Source: Arthrobacter wenxiniae
GTDB lineage: Bacteria > Actinomycetota > Actinomycetes > Actinomycetales > Micrococcaceae
Assembly (NCBI RefSeq): GCF_013376105.1
Contig: NZ_JAAMFM010000007.1
Span: 62,001 to 126,000 of the forward strand
Length of the DNA stretch: 64,000 nucleotides
Reading direction: 5' to 3'
The notes under the pieces were generated by a model, which saw nothing but the letters and a program-made list of their open reading frames with translations, was not told the DNA's origin and made no database searches. Of this stretch, positions 51,539 through 59,880 are shown in pieces (the first letter of the stretch is position 1; the number at the start of each line of letters is the position of its first letter). Made by a program: the position numbers and the translations under genes.

Positions 51539-52162
51539 ATGTCGAGCATGCCGGCCGGATCGAAAACGCCCGCGGGCAATCCGGGCGCCATCGTCACGGT
51601 CCCCAACGTCATCACCGTGGTCAGGTTCCTGGGCACGCCCCTGTTTGTGTGGCTGGTGCTGGGGCCGCGCGATTACGGCTGGGGTGTGTTCGTCCTGGCG
51701 ATGATGGGCTGCACCGACTGGATTGACGGCTTCGTGGCGCGCAAACTCAACCAGACCTCAAAATTGGGCCGGATCCTGGATCCGCTGGCCGACAGGGTGG
51801 CGCTGGTGGCCGTGACCATCACCCTGGTCATTGCCGGGATCCTGCCGCTCTGGCTGCTGCTGCTCCTGCTCATTCCCGACGTGGTCCTGCTGGCGGCCAC
51901 GCTGTACTACTTCCGCGGCGATGCCGGGCTGAAGGTGACGCTGCTGGGCAAGGCCCGCACGGCGGCGCTGATGGTCGGCACGCCGATGCTGCTGCTGGCC
52001 AAGGCCCTGGATTCAGACTTCACCACAGTCCTGGCCTGGGTCTTCCTGGGCTCCGCCATGGGGATGCACGTGGTCGCCTTCACCCAATACTTCCGCAGGC
52101 TGCTCGCCAAGCACCGGGACATCCACCTGCCCGCAGCACCGCCCGGGACCGGCAGCCCGTGA
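51539..52162 (+). CDS. CDP-alcohol phosphatidyltransferase family protein
   Basis: 207 residues with about five membrane segments. The CDP-alcohol motif is complete: DGFVARKLNQTSKLGRILD followed by PLADR (DG-x2-AR-x8-G-x3-D-x3-D). It transfers a phosphatidyl or similar group from a CDP-activated lipid to an alcohol, for example to make phosphatidylglycerophosphate or a related lipid. ATG 51539 has its binding site only two bases upstream; ATG 51548 is an alternative. Its stop overlaps the next start. Confidence 0.88.
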   Translation: MSSMPAGSKTPAGNPGAIVTVPNVITVVRFLGTPLFVWLVLGPRDYGWGVFVLAMMGCTDWIDGFVARKLNQTSKLGRILDPLADRVALVAVTITLVIAGILPLWLLLLLLIPDVVLLAATLYYFRGDAGLKVTLLGKARTAALMVGTPMLLLAKALDSDFTTVLAWVFLGSAMGMHVVAFTQYFRRLLAKHRDIHLPAAPPGTGSP

Positions 52163-53046
52163 TGTGGCTGGCGGTGGCGTGCGCCGTGGTCGCAGCCTTC
52201 TTCCTGGCCTTCGGCGCCCAGCGCCAGGGCACTGCTGTGCAGAGCAACACCGGCGGCCTGGCGCTCGGCGGCACCGGCTTCCTGCGCCTGCTCCGCAACC
52301 CGCGCTGGGTGCTCGGCCTGCTCCTGCTGGGGGCGGGCATGGCACTGAACGTGGTGGCACTGACGCTCGGCACGCTGACCGTCATCCAGCCCATTGGCGC
52401 GATCGCCCTGGTCATCACCACGGTCGTCAACTCCCGCGACCAGGGCATCCGCCTCAACCGTGCCACAGTGGTCGCCATCAGCGCCTGCGTCACCGGCAGC
52501 GCCCTGTTCGTCCTCATGGCAGTCAACGTGGTCAGTGAGAACACCCACGTGCGCGAATCCGAGGAACTGACCGTGGTGATGCTGCTGGCCGTTGTCATTG
52601 TGATCTTCGGCGGATCGCTGGTGCTGTTCAAGCGCCGGCTGAAGGCGTTCTTTTTCATCCTTGGCGCGGGCGTCCTCTTTGGCTTCGTGGCCGTGCTGAC
52701 CCGCATCATCTCCCGCCAGGTGTTCGACCCCAACGGGCTGTTCCTGCTCAACGTCCAGTGGTACTCGATCATCGCCATTGCGGCCGCGGGGGGACTGGGG
52801 AGCTGGTTTGTCCAGAGCGCCTACGCCAGCGGCCCCCCGGACCTGGTCATTGCCGGGCTGACGGTCATCGACCCGATGATCGGCATCGCCATCGGCATCA
52901 CCATCCTGGGCGAGTTGCGTCCCGACGTGCCGCCCGTGGTGGCGATATCCATGGCGGGGTCGGCTTTGCTTGCTATCGTGGGGGTGGTCGCCTTGTCGCG
53001 GCACCATCCGGACGTGGTGCAACGCCGGGCGGATGCCAGGCGGTAG
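52162..53046 (+). CDS. DMT family transporter (NIPA-like)
   Basis: 294 residues with nine to ten membrane segments. FFLAFGAQRQGTAV at the start, then NVVALTLGTLTVIQPIGAIA and IDPMIGIAIGITILGE near the end match actinobacterial DMT proteins related to the NIPA magnesium-transporter family. The substrate is unknown. TGATG overlap with the previous gene shows operon coupling. Confidence 0.82.
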   Translation: MWLAVACAVVAAFFLAFGAQRQGTAVQSNTGGLALGGTGFLRLLRNPRWVLGLLLLGAGMALNVVALTLGTLTVIQPIGAIALVITTVVNSRDQGIRLNRATVVAISACVTGSALFVLMAVNVVSENTHVRESEELTVVMLLAVVIVIFGGSLVLFKRRLKAFFFILGAGVLFGFVAVLTRIISRQVFDPNGLFLLNVQWYSIIAIAAAGGLGSWFVQSAYASGPPDLVIAGLTVIDPMIGIAIGITILGELRPDVPPVVAISMAGSALLAIVGVVALSRHHPDVVQRRADARR

Positions 53047-53194
53047 CGGCACAAGCAGCGTCCGCACGCACGGGACACCGCCAGCGGCGTCCGCCCCTTT
53101 GCAAAAGTACGACGGCGTTGGGAACCCCTACGGTTCCCTGCGTCGGGGCGCCGGAACGGTCCGGCGGCCCGCCAATCCACCAGGAGTTTTATCC

Positions 53195-54400
53195 GTGACT
53201 TCCACCCCGGAAAACAGCGCGCAGCAGCCGCTGACCATCTTGATTGCCGCAGACACCTACCCGCCCCACATCAATGGCGCGGCGCAGTTCTGCGTCAGGC
53301 TGGCCACCGGCATGACGGCACGCGGCCATGACGTCCACGTCATGACCTTCCGCCCGGACGGCGGCCCCATGTACACGGAAAAGAGCGCCGAAGCCACCCT
53401 GCACCGGCTGCGGTCCCGCCCCGTACCCACGCACGAATACTTCAGGGTCTGCCTGCCGTGGGAGATCAAGAAGGACGTCGCCGCGCTGTTCGACACCATC
53501 AAGCCCGACGTGGTGCACGTGCAAAGCCACTACATGATCGGCGAGCAGGTGATCTACGAGGCACAGCGCCGCGGCATCCGCATCGTGGCGACCAACCACT
53601 TCATGCCGGAAAACCTGAACCCCTTCCTGCCGTTCCCGCAGTGGTTCAAGAACATCGTCGGCCGGGTGTCCTGGCATGACATGGGCAAGGTCATGAGCCG
53701 GGCCGACGTCGTCACAACGCCCACGCCGCTGGCTGCCAAGGCCATGCACGAGCACGCGTTCCTGGGCAAGGTGCTGCCCCTGTCGAACGGCATCGACGCC
53801 GGCAACTACGAGCTGGCCGAAGGCGAAGTCCTGGAGCGGAACCCGTACCCGACGGTGGCCTTCGTGGGCCGCCTGGCAGAGGAGAAGCACATTGACGTGC
53901 TGATCGACGCCATTGCCAAGACGCCCGCCGACCTCAACCTCCACCTGGTGGTGGTGGGCGGCGGGGAGGTCAAGAATGCGTTGAAGGCGCAGGCCGAAAG
54001 TCTGGGGCTGTCCGACCGCGTCACGTTCACCGGCCTGATCAGCGACGAGGACCTGCGCGACGTGTACCTCAAGGCCGAGCTGTTCGTCATGCCGGGCACA
54101 GCCGAACTGCAGTCCCTGGTGACGCTGGAAGCCATGAGCGCCTCCACCCCTGTGGTCCTGGCCGATGCCATGGCCCTGCCCCACCTGGTGGAGGAGGGCG
54201 TCAACGGCTACCTGTTCAAGCCCAATGACAGCAAGGACCTGGCGGAGAAGATCACCATGGTCATGCGGCTCTCGCCGGAGGACCGGGCGGCCATGGGCGC
54301 CGCCAGCCACTCCATGGTGGCCCGCCACGGCCTGGCGAAGACGCTGGACACCTTTGAGGACATCTATCGCGGCGGCAGCTACGAGGACCACGCAGTTTAG
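53195..54400 (+). CDS. Glycosyltransferase family 4 protein
   Basis: 401 residues from GTG 53195, eight bases after CAGGAG. GT-B fold: ADTYPPHINGAAQFCVRLATG (acceptor domain start), VVHVQSHYMIGEQVIYEA, then FVGRLAEEKHIDVLI and the GT4 nucleotide-sugar site PGTAELQSLVTLEAMSASTP with the E-x7-E pattern. Similar to mannosyl- or glucosyltransferases of actinobacterial phosphatidylinositol mannoside or glycolipid synthesis. Following a CDP-alcohol phosphatidyltransferase, a glycolipid role is plausible. Confidence 0.9.
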   Translation: MTSTPENSAQQPLTILIAADTYPPHINGAAQFCVRLATGMTARGHDVHVMTFRPDGGPMYTEKSAEATLHRLRSRPVPTHEYFRVCLPWEIKKDVAALFDTIKPDVVHVQSHYMIGEQVIYEAQRRGIRIVATNHFMPENLNPFLPFPQWFKNIVGRVSWHDMGKVMSRADVVTTPTPLAAKAMHEHAFLGKVLPLSNGIDAGNYELAEGEVLERNPYPTVAFVGRLAEEKHIDVLIDAIAKTPADLNLHLVVVGGGEVKNALKAQAESLGLSDRVTFTGLISDEDLRDVYLKAELFVMPGTAELQSLVTLEAMSASTPVVLADAMALPHLVEEGVNGYLFKPNDSKDLAEKITMVMRLSPEDRAAMGAASHSMVARHGLAKTLDTFEDIYRGGSYEDHAV

Positions 54401-54486
54401 GGCAGGACGCATTAGTATTGCAGGAGTGCTTTTCCCTGCGGCCGGAATGCCCCGCGGGGCTTCATGCGGGGGAGGGCGCGCTGCGA

Positions 54487-54560
54487 GGGGCCATAGCTCA
54501 GCTGGTTAGAGCGCGGGACTCATAATCCTAAGGTCCTCGGTTCAAGTCCGAGTGGCCCTA
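54487..54560 (+). tRNA. tRNA with CAT anticodon (Met elongator or Ile2)
   Basis: Acceptor GGGGCCA pairs with TGGCCCT (first pair G-T), D-arm GCTC/GAGC, anticodon CAT at 54521-54523, T-arm CTCGG/CCGAG around TTCAAGT. Discriminator A; no encoded CCA. Base 27 and 43 (C and A) do not pair. The isotype, elongator Met or lysidine-modified Ile, cannot be settled by eye. Confidence 0.9.
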
Positions 54561-54564
54561 CTTG

Positions 54565-54605
54565 CAAAAAAGTCCCCGGAATCCAGGCGATTCCGGGGTC
54601 TTTTC
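54565..54605 (+). terminator. Rho-independent terminator after the tRNA
   Basis: CCCCGGAATC (54574-54583) pairs with GATTCCGGGG (54589-54598) over a five-base loop and is followed by TCTTTTC; AAAAAAG on the left side allows function in both directions. Confidence 0.9.
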
Positions 54606-54784
54606 ATTTTCACGGGGCGCGCGGGTCGATGAGACGTCGGATCGCCGGTTTGTTGCCCTCGTCACGTAGTTACATTAAGTCACTCGCGACTAAAACGTTT
54701 GTCGAGCCCCGTACTTTAAACGGCCCTCCCAAGCAAAGGAAACGTAGTCTCCAATGCTACAGTTGACCGCCCGGCCGCGCCTCC

Positions 54785-55162
54785 ACGAACATCCAAAACA
54801 TGACGGCCCTGCGCACCGTGCAGAACGCCGGCATCACGCTGGAAAATGTGGTGGTCCCGCACGCCTTCAAGGTGGCGGGCGGCAACAGCTTGCGCGACAC
54901 CAACAAGGTCCTGAACGTGACCCGGCTGTCCTTTGCCTGGCCGGCCGTTGGCCCGCAGGCGGCCGCGTTCGACGCCGACCGGCGCTACGCGGTGGAGCGC
55001 CAGCCGTTCGGCCGGCCCATCGCCTCCTTCCGGCTGGTCCAGGACCAGCTCGTGAAAAAGCTGGTCAACGTTGAGGCCTGCAGGGGCACGACGGTCCGCC
55101 TGGCCCGGCTCGAGGACCGGGGCCTGGCCAAGGCCGGGCAGTCCGCACTCGCCAAGGCGTTC
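54785..55162 (+). pseudogene. Acyl-CoA dehydrogenase, internal fragment
   Basis: About 125 codons reading NIQNMTALRTVQNAGITLEN, NSLRDTNKVLNVTRLSFAW, ERQPFGRPIASFRLVQDQLV and QSALAKAF. This is the middle of an acyl-CoA dehydrogenase: the part after the substrate-binding domain through the RxxFGxPI segment. The N-terminal ~40 per cent and the C-terminal ~30 per cent, including the catalytic base, are absent. The fragment is bounded at its left by ~170 bases of unusually AT-rich DNA (54620-54784) next to a tRNA, and at its right directly by the tail of the M23 peptidase gene on the other strand. Confidence 0.75.
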
Positions 55163-55797
55163 CCCGGCGGCAACAGGACCGACGGGCGCAGGTCCAGTAT
55201 GAATTGCAGCGGGTTCAAGTAGGTGTCCCCGTGGCGCACGCCCCAGTGCAGGCAGCTGTCCCCGCCCTGCCAGCCCGTGCCGCAATGCGTGATCCCGGCC
55301 ACCGTTCCCACCGGACCGCCGCGCGCAACCGCGTCCCCCGCGTGCAGCGGGGACGCGACTGGTTCGAAGCTCAACCGCAAGCCGTCGGCAGTGGCGATGG
55401 TCAGCACCGGGCGGTCCACCACCACGCCCGAAAACGAAACCACGCCCGCAGTGGGCGCCAGTACGGCGGTACCCTGGGCCGCAAGCAGGTCCACGCCGCG
55501 GTGTCCACCGAGCCAGGGCTTGTCCGGCGGGTCGAAGCCGTGGGCCACCCGTGGCTTGCCGGCCACCGGCCAGCCCCAGGCGAGGGACGGCGGCAGGGGC
55601 CGGGCCGCCGTCGTATGTGGGGACTGCGGGACGGGGGACTGCGGGACGGGGGACTGCGGGACGGGGGACAGTGCGCCCGGGGGAGAGCCCGCCGGGGCAC
55701 CGCCCGCGGAAGCCGCCGGGGACAGGAGCAGGGCCGCGGCCAGGACCACTGTCCAGGGCAGCCGCGACGGCCGCTTCCGGGGAAAAGTTGCGCTCAT
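54985..55797 (-). CDS. M23 family metallopeptidase with foreign C-terminal tail
   Basis: 270 codons from ATG 55797. Signal peptide (LPWTVVLAAALLLSPAASAGG), a PVPQS repeat linker, then the LytM/M23 domain: HGFDPPDKP, GHRGVDLLA (the HxxxD zinc motif), VDRPVLTIATADGLRLSFEP, and CLHWGVRHGDTYLNPLQF with the second zinc His. The native end should be shortly after LDLRPSVLLPP. The frame continues another ~55 codons through antisense of the acyl-CoA dehydrogenase fragment (ALARPRSSSRARRTV...), so the original stop was lost. Probably still an active cell-wall peptidase with an altered tail. Confidence 0.8.
   Translation of the reverse strand: MSATFPRKRPSRLPWTVVLAAALLLSPAASAGGAPAGSPPGALSPVPQSPVPQSPVPQSPHTTAARPLPPSLAWGWPVAGKPRVAHGFDPPDKPWLGGHRGVDLLAAQGTAVLAPTAGVVSFSGVVVDRPVLTIATADGLRLSFEPVASPLHAGDAVARGGPVGTVAGITHCGTGWQGGDSCLHWGVRHGDTYLNPLQFILDLRPSVLLPPGNALASADCPALARPRSSSRARRTVVPLQASTLTSFFTSWSWTSRKEAMGRPNGWRSTA
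55621..55665. repeat. 15-bp tandem repeat, three copies, in the M23 linker
   Basis: Unit GGACTGCGGGACGGG occurs three times without change. On the minus strand it encodes the pentapeptide PVPQS repeated, between signal peptide and catalytic domain. Frame-preserving unit length. Confidence 0.95.
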
Positions 55798-56148
55798 GCC
55801 CCCAGCCTGCCCCCTGTGCGGCTGCCGCTCGCGGCTGTTTTTGGAAACTGGGCGCAACGCGCCGGCGCGGCCCGCCTGTGGAGGGGGCAATGGTGGCGTG
55901 GTGCCCCGCAGCCCTGTAGTAGCATGGTGGGAGCAGCGCGCTCTTTTGTGCGCTGACTACGCGCACCCCACCCTGACGAGGTGCCCACGGGAAACCTGGG
56001 TCCTGCCGATGGATTGTGCCCATACGGTCCGCCCCGCGGCGGGACATGGACGCGCAATAGGGTGCCAGGAGCAAAACCTGCGGACGGAACACCGCACCGC
56101 AGGTTGACACGCTAATGAACCGTAAATAAAACAAGAAGGAGCGCCGGC
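55798..56148 (+). promoter_or_regulatory. Divergent upstream region and 5' leader of rpsB
   Basis: 350 bases between the M23 gene and rpsB. Near the 3' end is a strong hairpin, AACCTGCGG (56075-56083) with CCGCAGGTT (56097-56105), then an AT-rich stretch (AACCGTAAATAAAACAAG) and GAAGGAG in front of ATG 56149. A smaller AGCGC/GCGCT pairing lies near 55935-55955. Ribosomal protein S2 operons are autoregulated through leader RNA in other bacteria; whether this leader does so is an inference. Confidence 0.4.
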
Positions 56149-57099
56149 ATGCCCGTCGTAACCATGCGCCAGCTGCTTGACAGCGGCGTCCACTTTGGAC
56201 ACCAGACCCGTCGTTGGAACCCGAAGATGAAGCGATTCATCCTCACGGAGCGCAACGGCATCTACATCATCGACCTGCAGCAGTCGCTGTCCTTCATTGA
56301 CCGCGCCTATGAGTTCGTCAAGGCCACAGTCGCCCACGGCGGCACCGTCCTCTTCGTCGGCACGAAGAAGCAGGCGCAGGAAGCCATCGCGGAGCAGGCC
56401 ACCCGCGTGGGCCAGCCCTACGTGAACCAGCGCTGGTTGGGCGGCATGCTCACCAACTTCCAGACGGTCTCCAAGCGCATCTCGCGCATGAAGGAACTCG
56501 AAGAGATCAACTTCGACGACGTTGCTTCCTCGGGCCACACCAAGAAGGAGCTCCTGCTCCTCAAGCGTGAACTGACCAAGCTGCAGACCAACCTCGGTGG
56601 CATCCGCAACCTGAACAAGGCCCCGTCCCTGCTCTGGGTCGTCGACACCCCGAAGGAACACCTCGCCATCGACGAGGCACACAAGCTGAACATCCCGGTT
56701 GTCGCCATCCTGGACTCCAACTGCAACCCGGACGACGTCGACTTCCCGATCCCCGGCAACGACGACGCCATCCGCTCCGTCAACCTGCTGACCCGCGTGG
56801 TCGCCGACGCCGTCGCCGAGGGCCTGATCGCCCGCAACGCCAAGGCCACGGGCAACGAGGAAGCTGCGGCCGAGCCGCTGGCCGAGTGGGAGCGCGAGCT
56901 CCTCGAAGGCGACAAGGCTCCCGCCGCGGAAGCCCCGGTTGCGGAAGCTCCCGTTGCGGAAGCCCCCGTTGAGGAAGCTCCGGTTGCGGAAGCCCCCGTT
57001 GAGGAAGCTCCGGTTGCGGAAGCTCCTGTTGCGGAAGCCCCCGCCGCGGAAGCCGCCGTTGAGGAAGCCCCCGCCACGGAAGCCGCAACCGAGAAGTAA
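56149..57099 (+). CDS. rpsB: 30S ribosomal protein S2 with Ala/Glu/Pro C-terminal repeat
   Basis: 316 residues. [50 protein letters not shown] and [13 protein letters not shown] identify S2. Residues up to about 252 are the ordinary protein; after that a run of [20 protein letters not shown]-type repeats occupies the last 60 residues. Actinobacterial S2 proteins often carry acidic, variable tails. Needed for 30S assembly. Confidence 0.97.
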   Translation: MPVVTMRQLLDSGVHFGHQTRRWNPKMKRFILTERNGIYIIDLQQSLSFIDRAYEFVKATVAHGGTVLFVGTKKQAQEAIAEQATRVGQPYVNQRWLGGMLTNFQTVSKRISRMKELEEINFDDVASSGHTKKELLLLKRELTKLQTNLGGIRNLNKAPSLLWVVDTPKEHLAIDEAHKLNIPVVAILDSNCNPDDVDFPIPGNDDAIRSVNLLTRVVADAVAEGLIARNAKATGNEEAAAEPLAEWERELLEGDKAPAAEAPVAEAPVAEAPVEEAPVAEAPVEEAPVAEAPVAEAPAAEAAVEEAPATEAATEK

Positions 57100-57150
57100 A
57101 TCCTGCCCGCCGGCACTCGCGGCAACGCTGTGCCGGGATGCAAGAGCTTA

Positions 57151-57201
57151 GACGCTGGCAGGATCGCACCGCCCACCAGGCGGCGCGGTCCTGCCAGCGT
57201 T
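57151..57201 (+). terminator. Long hairpin between rpsB and tsf
   Basis: ACGCTGGCAGGAT (57152-57164) pairs with the complement around 57188-57200; an inner CCGCC/GGCGG pairing closes the loop. No T-run follows. It may be an attenuator lowering tsf transcription relative to rpsB rather than a complete stop, as tsf follows 50 bases later. Confidence 0.55.
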
Positions 57202-57249
57202 CAGTGAAGCACGTTACAAAAACACAAATATCTACACTGAGGGGTTCAT

Positions 57250-58077
57250 ATGGCGAACTACACCGCCGCTGATATTAAGGCTCTGCGCGAGCGCACTGGC
57301 GCTGGCATGATGGACGTGAAGAAGGCTCTCGACGAGGCCAACGGCGACGCCGAGAAGGCCATGGAGTACATCCGCATCAAGGGCCTCAAGGGCGCCACCA
57401 AGCGCGAAGGCCGCTCCACCGCCGAAGGCCTGGTCGCCGCCAAGGTCGAGAACGGCGTCGGCGTCATGGTTGAGGTCAACTGCGAGACCGACTTCGTTGC
57501 CAAGGCCGCCCCGTTCATCGACTTCGCCAACAAGGTCCTGGAGACCGCACTGGCCTCCGGCGCCACCGATGTTGAGGCGCTGCTGGCTGCCGACGTCGAC
57601 GGCAAGCCCCTGTCCGAGCTGGTCATCGAGGCCGGTGCGCTGCTGGGCGAAAAGGTTGCCGTCCGCCGCGTTGCCCGCGTTGAAGGTGCCACGGTTGACG
57701 CCTACCTGCACAAGACGTCCAAGGACCTCCCGGCCCAGGTCGGCGTGCTGTTCGCCATCGACGGCGCCAACCAGGAAGTTGCCCACGACGTGGCCGTGCA
57801 CATTGCCGCCATGTCCCCGACATTCCTCTCCCGCGACGACGTCGCTGCGGAGACCGTCGAGAACGAACGCCGCATCGCCACCGAGACCGCGCAGGCCGAA
57901 GGCAAGCCCGAGGCCGCCATGACCAAGATCGTTGAAGGCCGCCTGACCGGCTACTTCAAGGAGATAGTCCTGGTTGACCAGGCTTTCGCCAAGGATGCCA
58001 AGAAGTCCGTCGGCGCCGTGCTGAGCGAAGCCGGCGTGAAGGCAACCGCCTTTGCCCGGTTCCGCGTCGGGGCCTAA
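57250..58077 (+). CDS. tsf: Elongation factor Ts
   Basis: 275 residues. MANYTAADIKALRERTGAGM MDVKKAL is the standard EF-Ts N-terminus, followed by IRIKGLKGATKREGR, NCETDFVAKAAPF (the TDFV motif that contacts EF-Tu) and the C-terminal FKEIVLVDQAFAKD. Nucleotide exchange factor for EF-Tu. Second gene of the rpsB-tsf unit. Confidence 0.97.
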   Translation: MANYTAADIKALRERTGAGMMDVKKALDEANGDAEKAMEYIRIKGLKGATKREGRSTAEGLVAAKVENGVGVMVEVNCETDFVAKAAPFIDFANKVLETALASGATDVEALLAADVDGKPLSELVIEAGALLGEKVAVRRVARVEGATVDAYLHKTSKDLPAQVGVLFAIDGANQEVAHDVAVHIAAMSPTFLSRDDVAAETVENERRIATETAQAEGKPEAAMTKIVEGRLTGYFKEIVLVDQAFAKDAKKSVGAVLSEAGVKATAFARFRVGA

Positions 58078-58123
58078 GCACCCCAGGCATTGACGCGCCT
58101 CATCCATGGGATGTGGCACACAG

Positions 58124-58152
58124 GGGGCGGCCGCCTTGCGCGGCTGCCCCTT
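58124..58152 (+). terminator. Hairpin terminator after tsf
   Basis: GGGGCGGCCGC (58124-58134) pairs with GCGGCTGCCCC (58140-58150) with one G-U, five-base loop, followed by TTCCTCAT. About 47 bases after the tsf stop. Confidence 0.75.
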
Positions 58153-58246
58153 CCTCATGCCCGGTGTCGGTTAGGATTTTAGAGGCGCCCACCCGTGCCG
58201 CCCCCTTGAGGTGGCCGGGACCCCGGGGCCGCCGCCCTGCCCCGCA

Positions 58247-58302
58247 ACTGCACCGACATCACTGCACCGACATCACTGCACCGACATCACTGCACCGACA
58301 TA
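58247..58302. repeat. 14-bp tandem repeat, four copies, upstream of pyrH
   Basis: Unit ACTGCACCGACATC repeated at 58247, 58261, 58275 and 58289 (last base changed). It ends 54 bases before the pyrH start and is likely within its promoter or leader. Confidence 0.95.
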
Positions 58303-58356
58303 ACGGCATTGTGGAACCGGCCCCCTGACACGCGGCCGGTTCCCACGGAAGGCAAA

Positions 58357-59118
58357 ATGACAACGAACACCCCAGGCCCCACGCAGGACATCGCCCACAA
58401 CCCCTCCGGCACCCCGAAACGGCGCCGGGTGCTGTTGAAGCTCTCCGGTGAAGTTTTCGGCGCTGGCAAGCTCGGCGTCGACCCGGACACCATCCGCGAC
58501 ATTGCCAAGCAGATCGCCAGCACGGTGGACCGCGTGGAGGTCGCAATCGTGGTGGGGGGCGGCAACTTCTTCCGCGGCGCCGAACTCTCCGCCTCCGGCA
58601 TGGACCGCTCCCGTGCCGACTACATGGGCATGCTCGGCACCGTCATGAACTGCCTGGCCCTGCAGGACTTCCTGGAGCAGGCCGGCGTGGACACCCGCGT
58701 CCAGAGCGCCATCACCATGGGCCAGGTGGCTGAGGCCTACATCCCGCGCCGGGCCATCCGGCACATGGAAAAGAGCCGCGTGGTCATCTTCGGGGCCGGC
58801 GCGGGGCTGCCGTACTTCTCCACCGACACCGTCGCCGCCCAGCGCGCCCTGGAAGTCCATGCCGATGTGGTGCTGATGGCCAAGAACGGCGTGGACGGCG
58901 TCTACACCGCGGACCCCAAGAAGGATCCCACCGCGGTAAAGCTGGACCACCTCAGCTACGACGAGGCCATGGCGCGCGACATCCGTGTCATGGACCAGAC
59001 CGCGTTCAGCCTGTGCAAGGACAACAACGTCACCATGCTTGTCTTTGGCATGGAGGGCGAGGGCAACGTGGCGCGCGCCATTCTCGGCGAGGAACTCGGC
59101 ACGCTGGTCACCCCGTAA
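58357..59118 (+). CDS. pyrH: UMP kinase
   Basis: 253 residues from ATG 58357 with GGAAGG upstream. Amino-acid-kinase fold: [44 protein letters not shown], and [20 protein letters not shown], then [14 protein letters not shown]. Phosphorylates UMP to UDP. The hexameric bacterial type. Own promoter likely, as terminators lie on both sides. Confidence 0.97.
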   Translation: MTTNTPGPTQDIAHNPSGTPKRRRVLLKLSGEVFGAGKLGVDPDTIRDIAKQIASTVDRVEVAIVVGGGNFFRGAELSASGMDRSRADYMGMLGTVMNCLALQDFLEQAGVDTRVQSAITMGQVAEAYIPRRAIRHMEKSRVVIFGAGAGLPYFSTDTVAAQRALEVHADVVLMAKNGVDGVYTADPKKDPTAVKLDHLSYDEAMARDIRVMDQTAFSLCKDNNVTMLVFGMEGEGNVARAILGEELGTLVTP

Positions 59119-59119
59119 C

Positions 59120-59155
59120 GGCCGCCGCGGGGCCGGGCGCGGAGGGGCGGCGGCC
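59120..59155 (+). terminator. GC-rich hairpin after pyrH
   Basis: GGCCGCCGC (59120-59128) pairs with GCGGCGGCC (59147-59155), two bases after the pyrH stop. No T-tract. Downstream, TAGGAT at 59248 could be the -10 box for frr. Confidence 0.6.
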
Positions 59156-59322
59156 CCGCCATGACGCCCGGAACGCGGCGGACCAGCTGGCCCGCAGCCG
59201 GGGCGTGGCCGGGCCCGTCCCGGGCCGGGCCGGCCGCCGGCTCACGGTAGGATGGGTTCAGGATTGCCGCGTGCGCAGGCCGCGGATGAGTTGTGATTTC
59301 ACTAATGTTGAGGGAGATAGAC

Positions 59323-59880
59323 GTGATTGAAGAAACTTTGCTCGAGGCCGAGGAGAAGATGGACAAGGCCATCGAGGTCGCGAAAGAGGACTTCTCCGCC
59401 GTCCGCACGGGCCGCGCCAACGCCTCCTTGTTCAACAAGGTGATGGTCGAATACTATGGTGCCCCGACCCCGCTGCAGCAGCTCGCGTCCTTCGCTGTGC
59501 CGGAAGCGCGCACCCTGCTCATCACCCCTTTCGACAAGAGCGCCCTGCACGAAATCGAGCGGGCCCTGAGCTCCTCGGAAGTTGGCGCCAACCCGTCCAA
59601 CGACGGCAACGTGATCCGTGTCGTCATGCCGGAACTGACCCAGGAACGCCGCCGCGAATACGTCAAGCTGGTCCGCACCAAGGGCGAGGAAGCCAAGGTG
59701 TCCGTCCGCAACATCCGCCGCAAGGCCAAGGAGGCGCTGGACAAGCTCGTCAAGGACGGCGACGCCGGTGAAGACGAGGGATCACGCGCCGAAAAGGAAC
59801 TCGACGCCCTGACCAAGGCGCATACGGACAACATTGACGAGCTGCTCAAGCGCAAGGAAGTCGAGCTTCTCGAGGTCTAA
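59323..59880 (+). CDS. frr: Ribosome recycling factor
   Basis: 185 residues from GTG 59323, the exact length expected for [63 protein letters not shown] and [18 protein letters not shown] are the conserved segments. It splits post-termination ribosomes with EF-G. Its TAA overlaps the cdsA start (TAATG). Confidence 0.97.
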   Translation: MIEETLLEAEEKMDKAIEVAKEDFSAVRTGRANASLFNKVMVEYYGAPTPLQQLASFAVPEARTLLITPFDKSALHEIERALSSSEVGANPSNDGNVIRVVMPELTQERRREYVKLVRTKGEEAKVSVRNIRRKAKEALDKLVKDGDAGEDEGSRAEKELDALTKAHTDNIDELLKRKEVELLEV

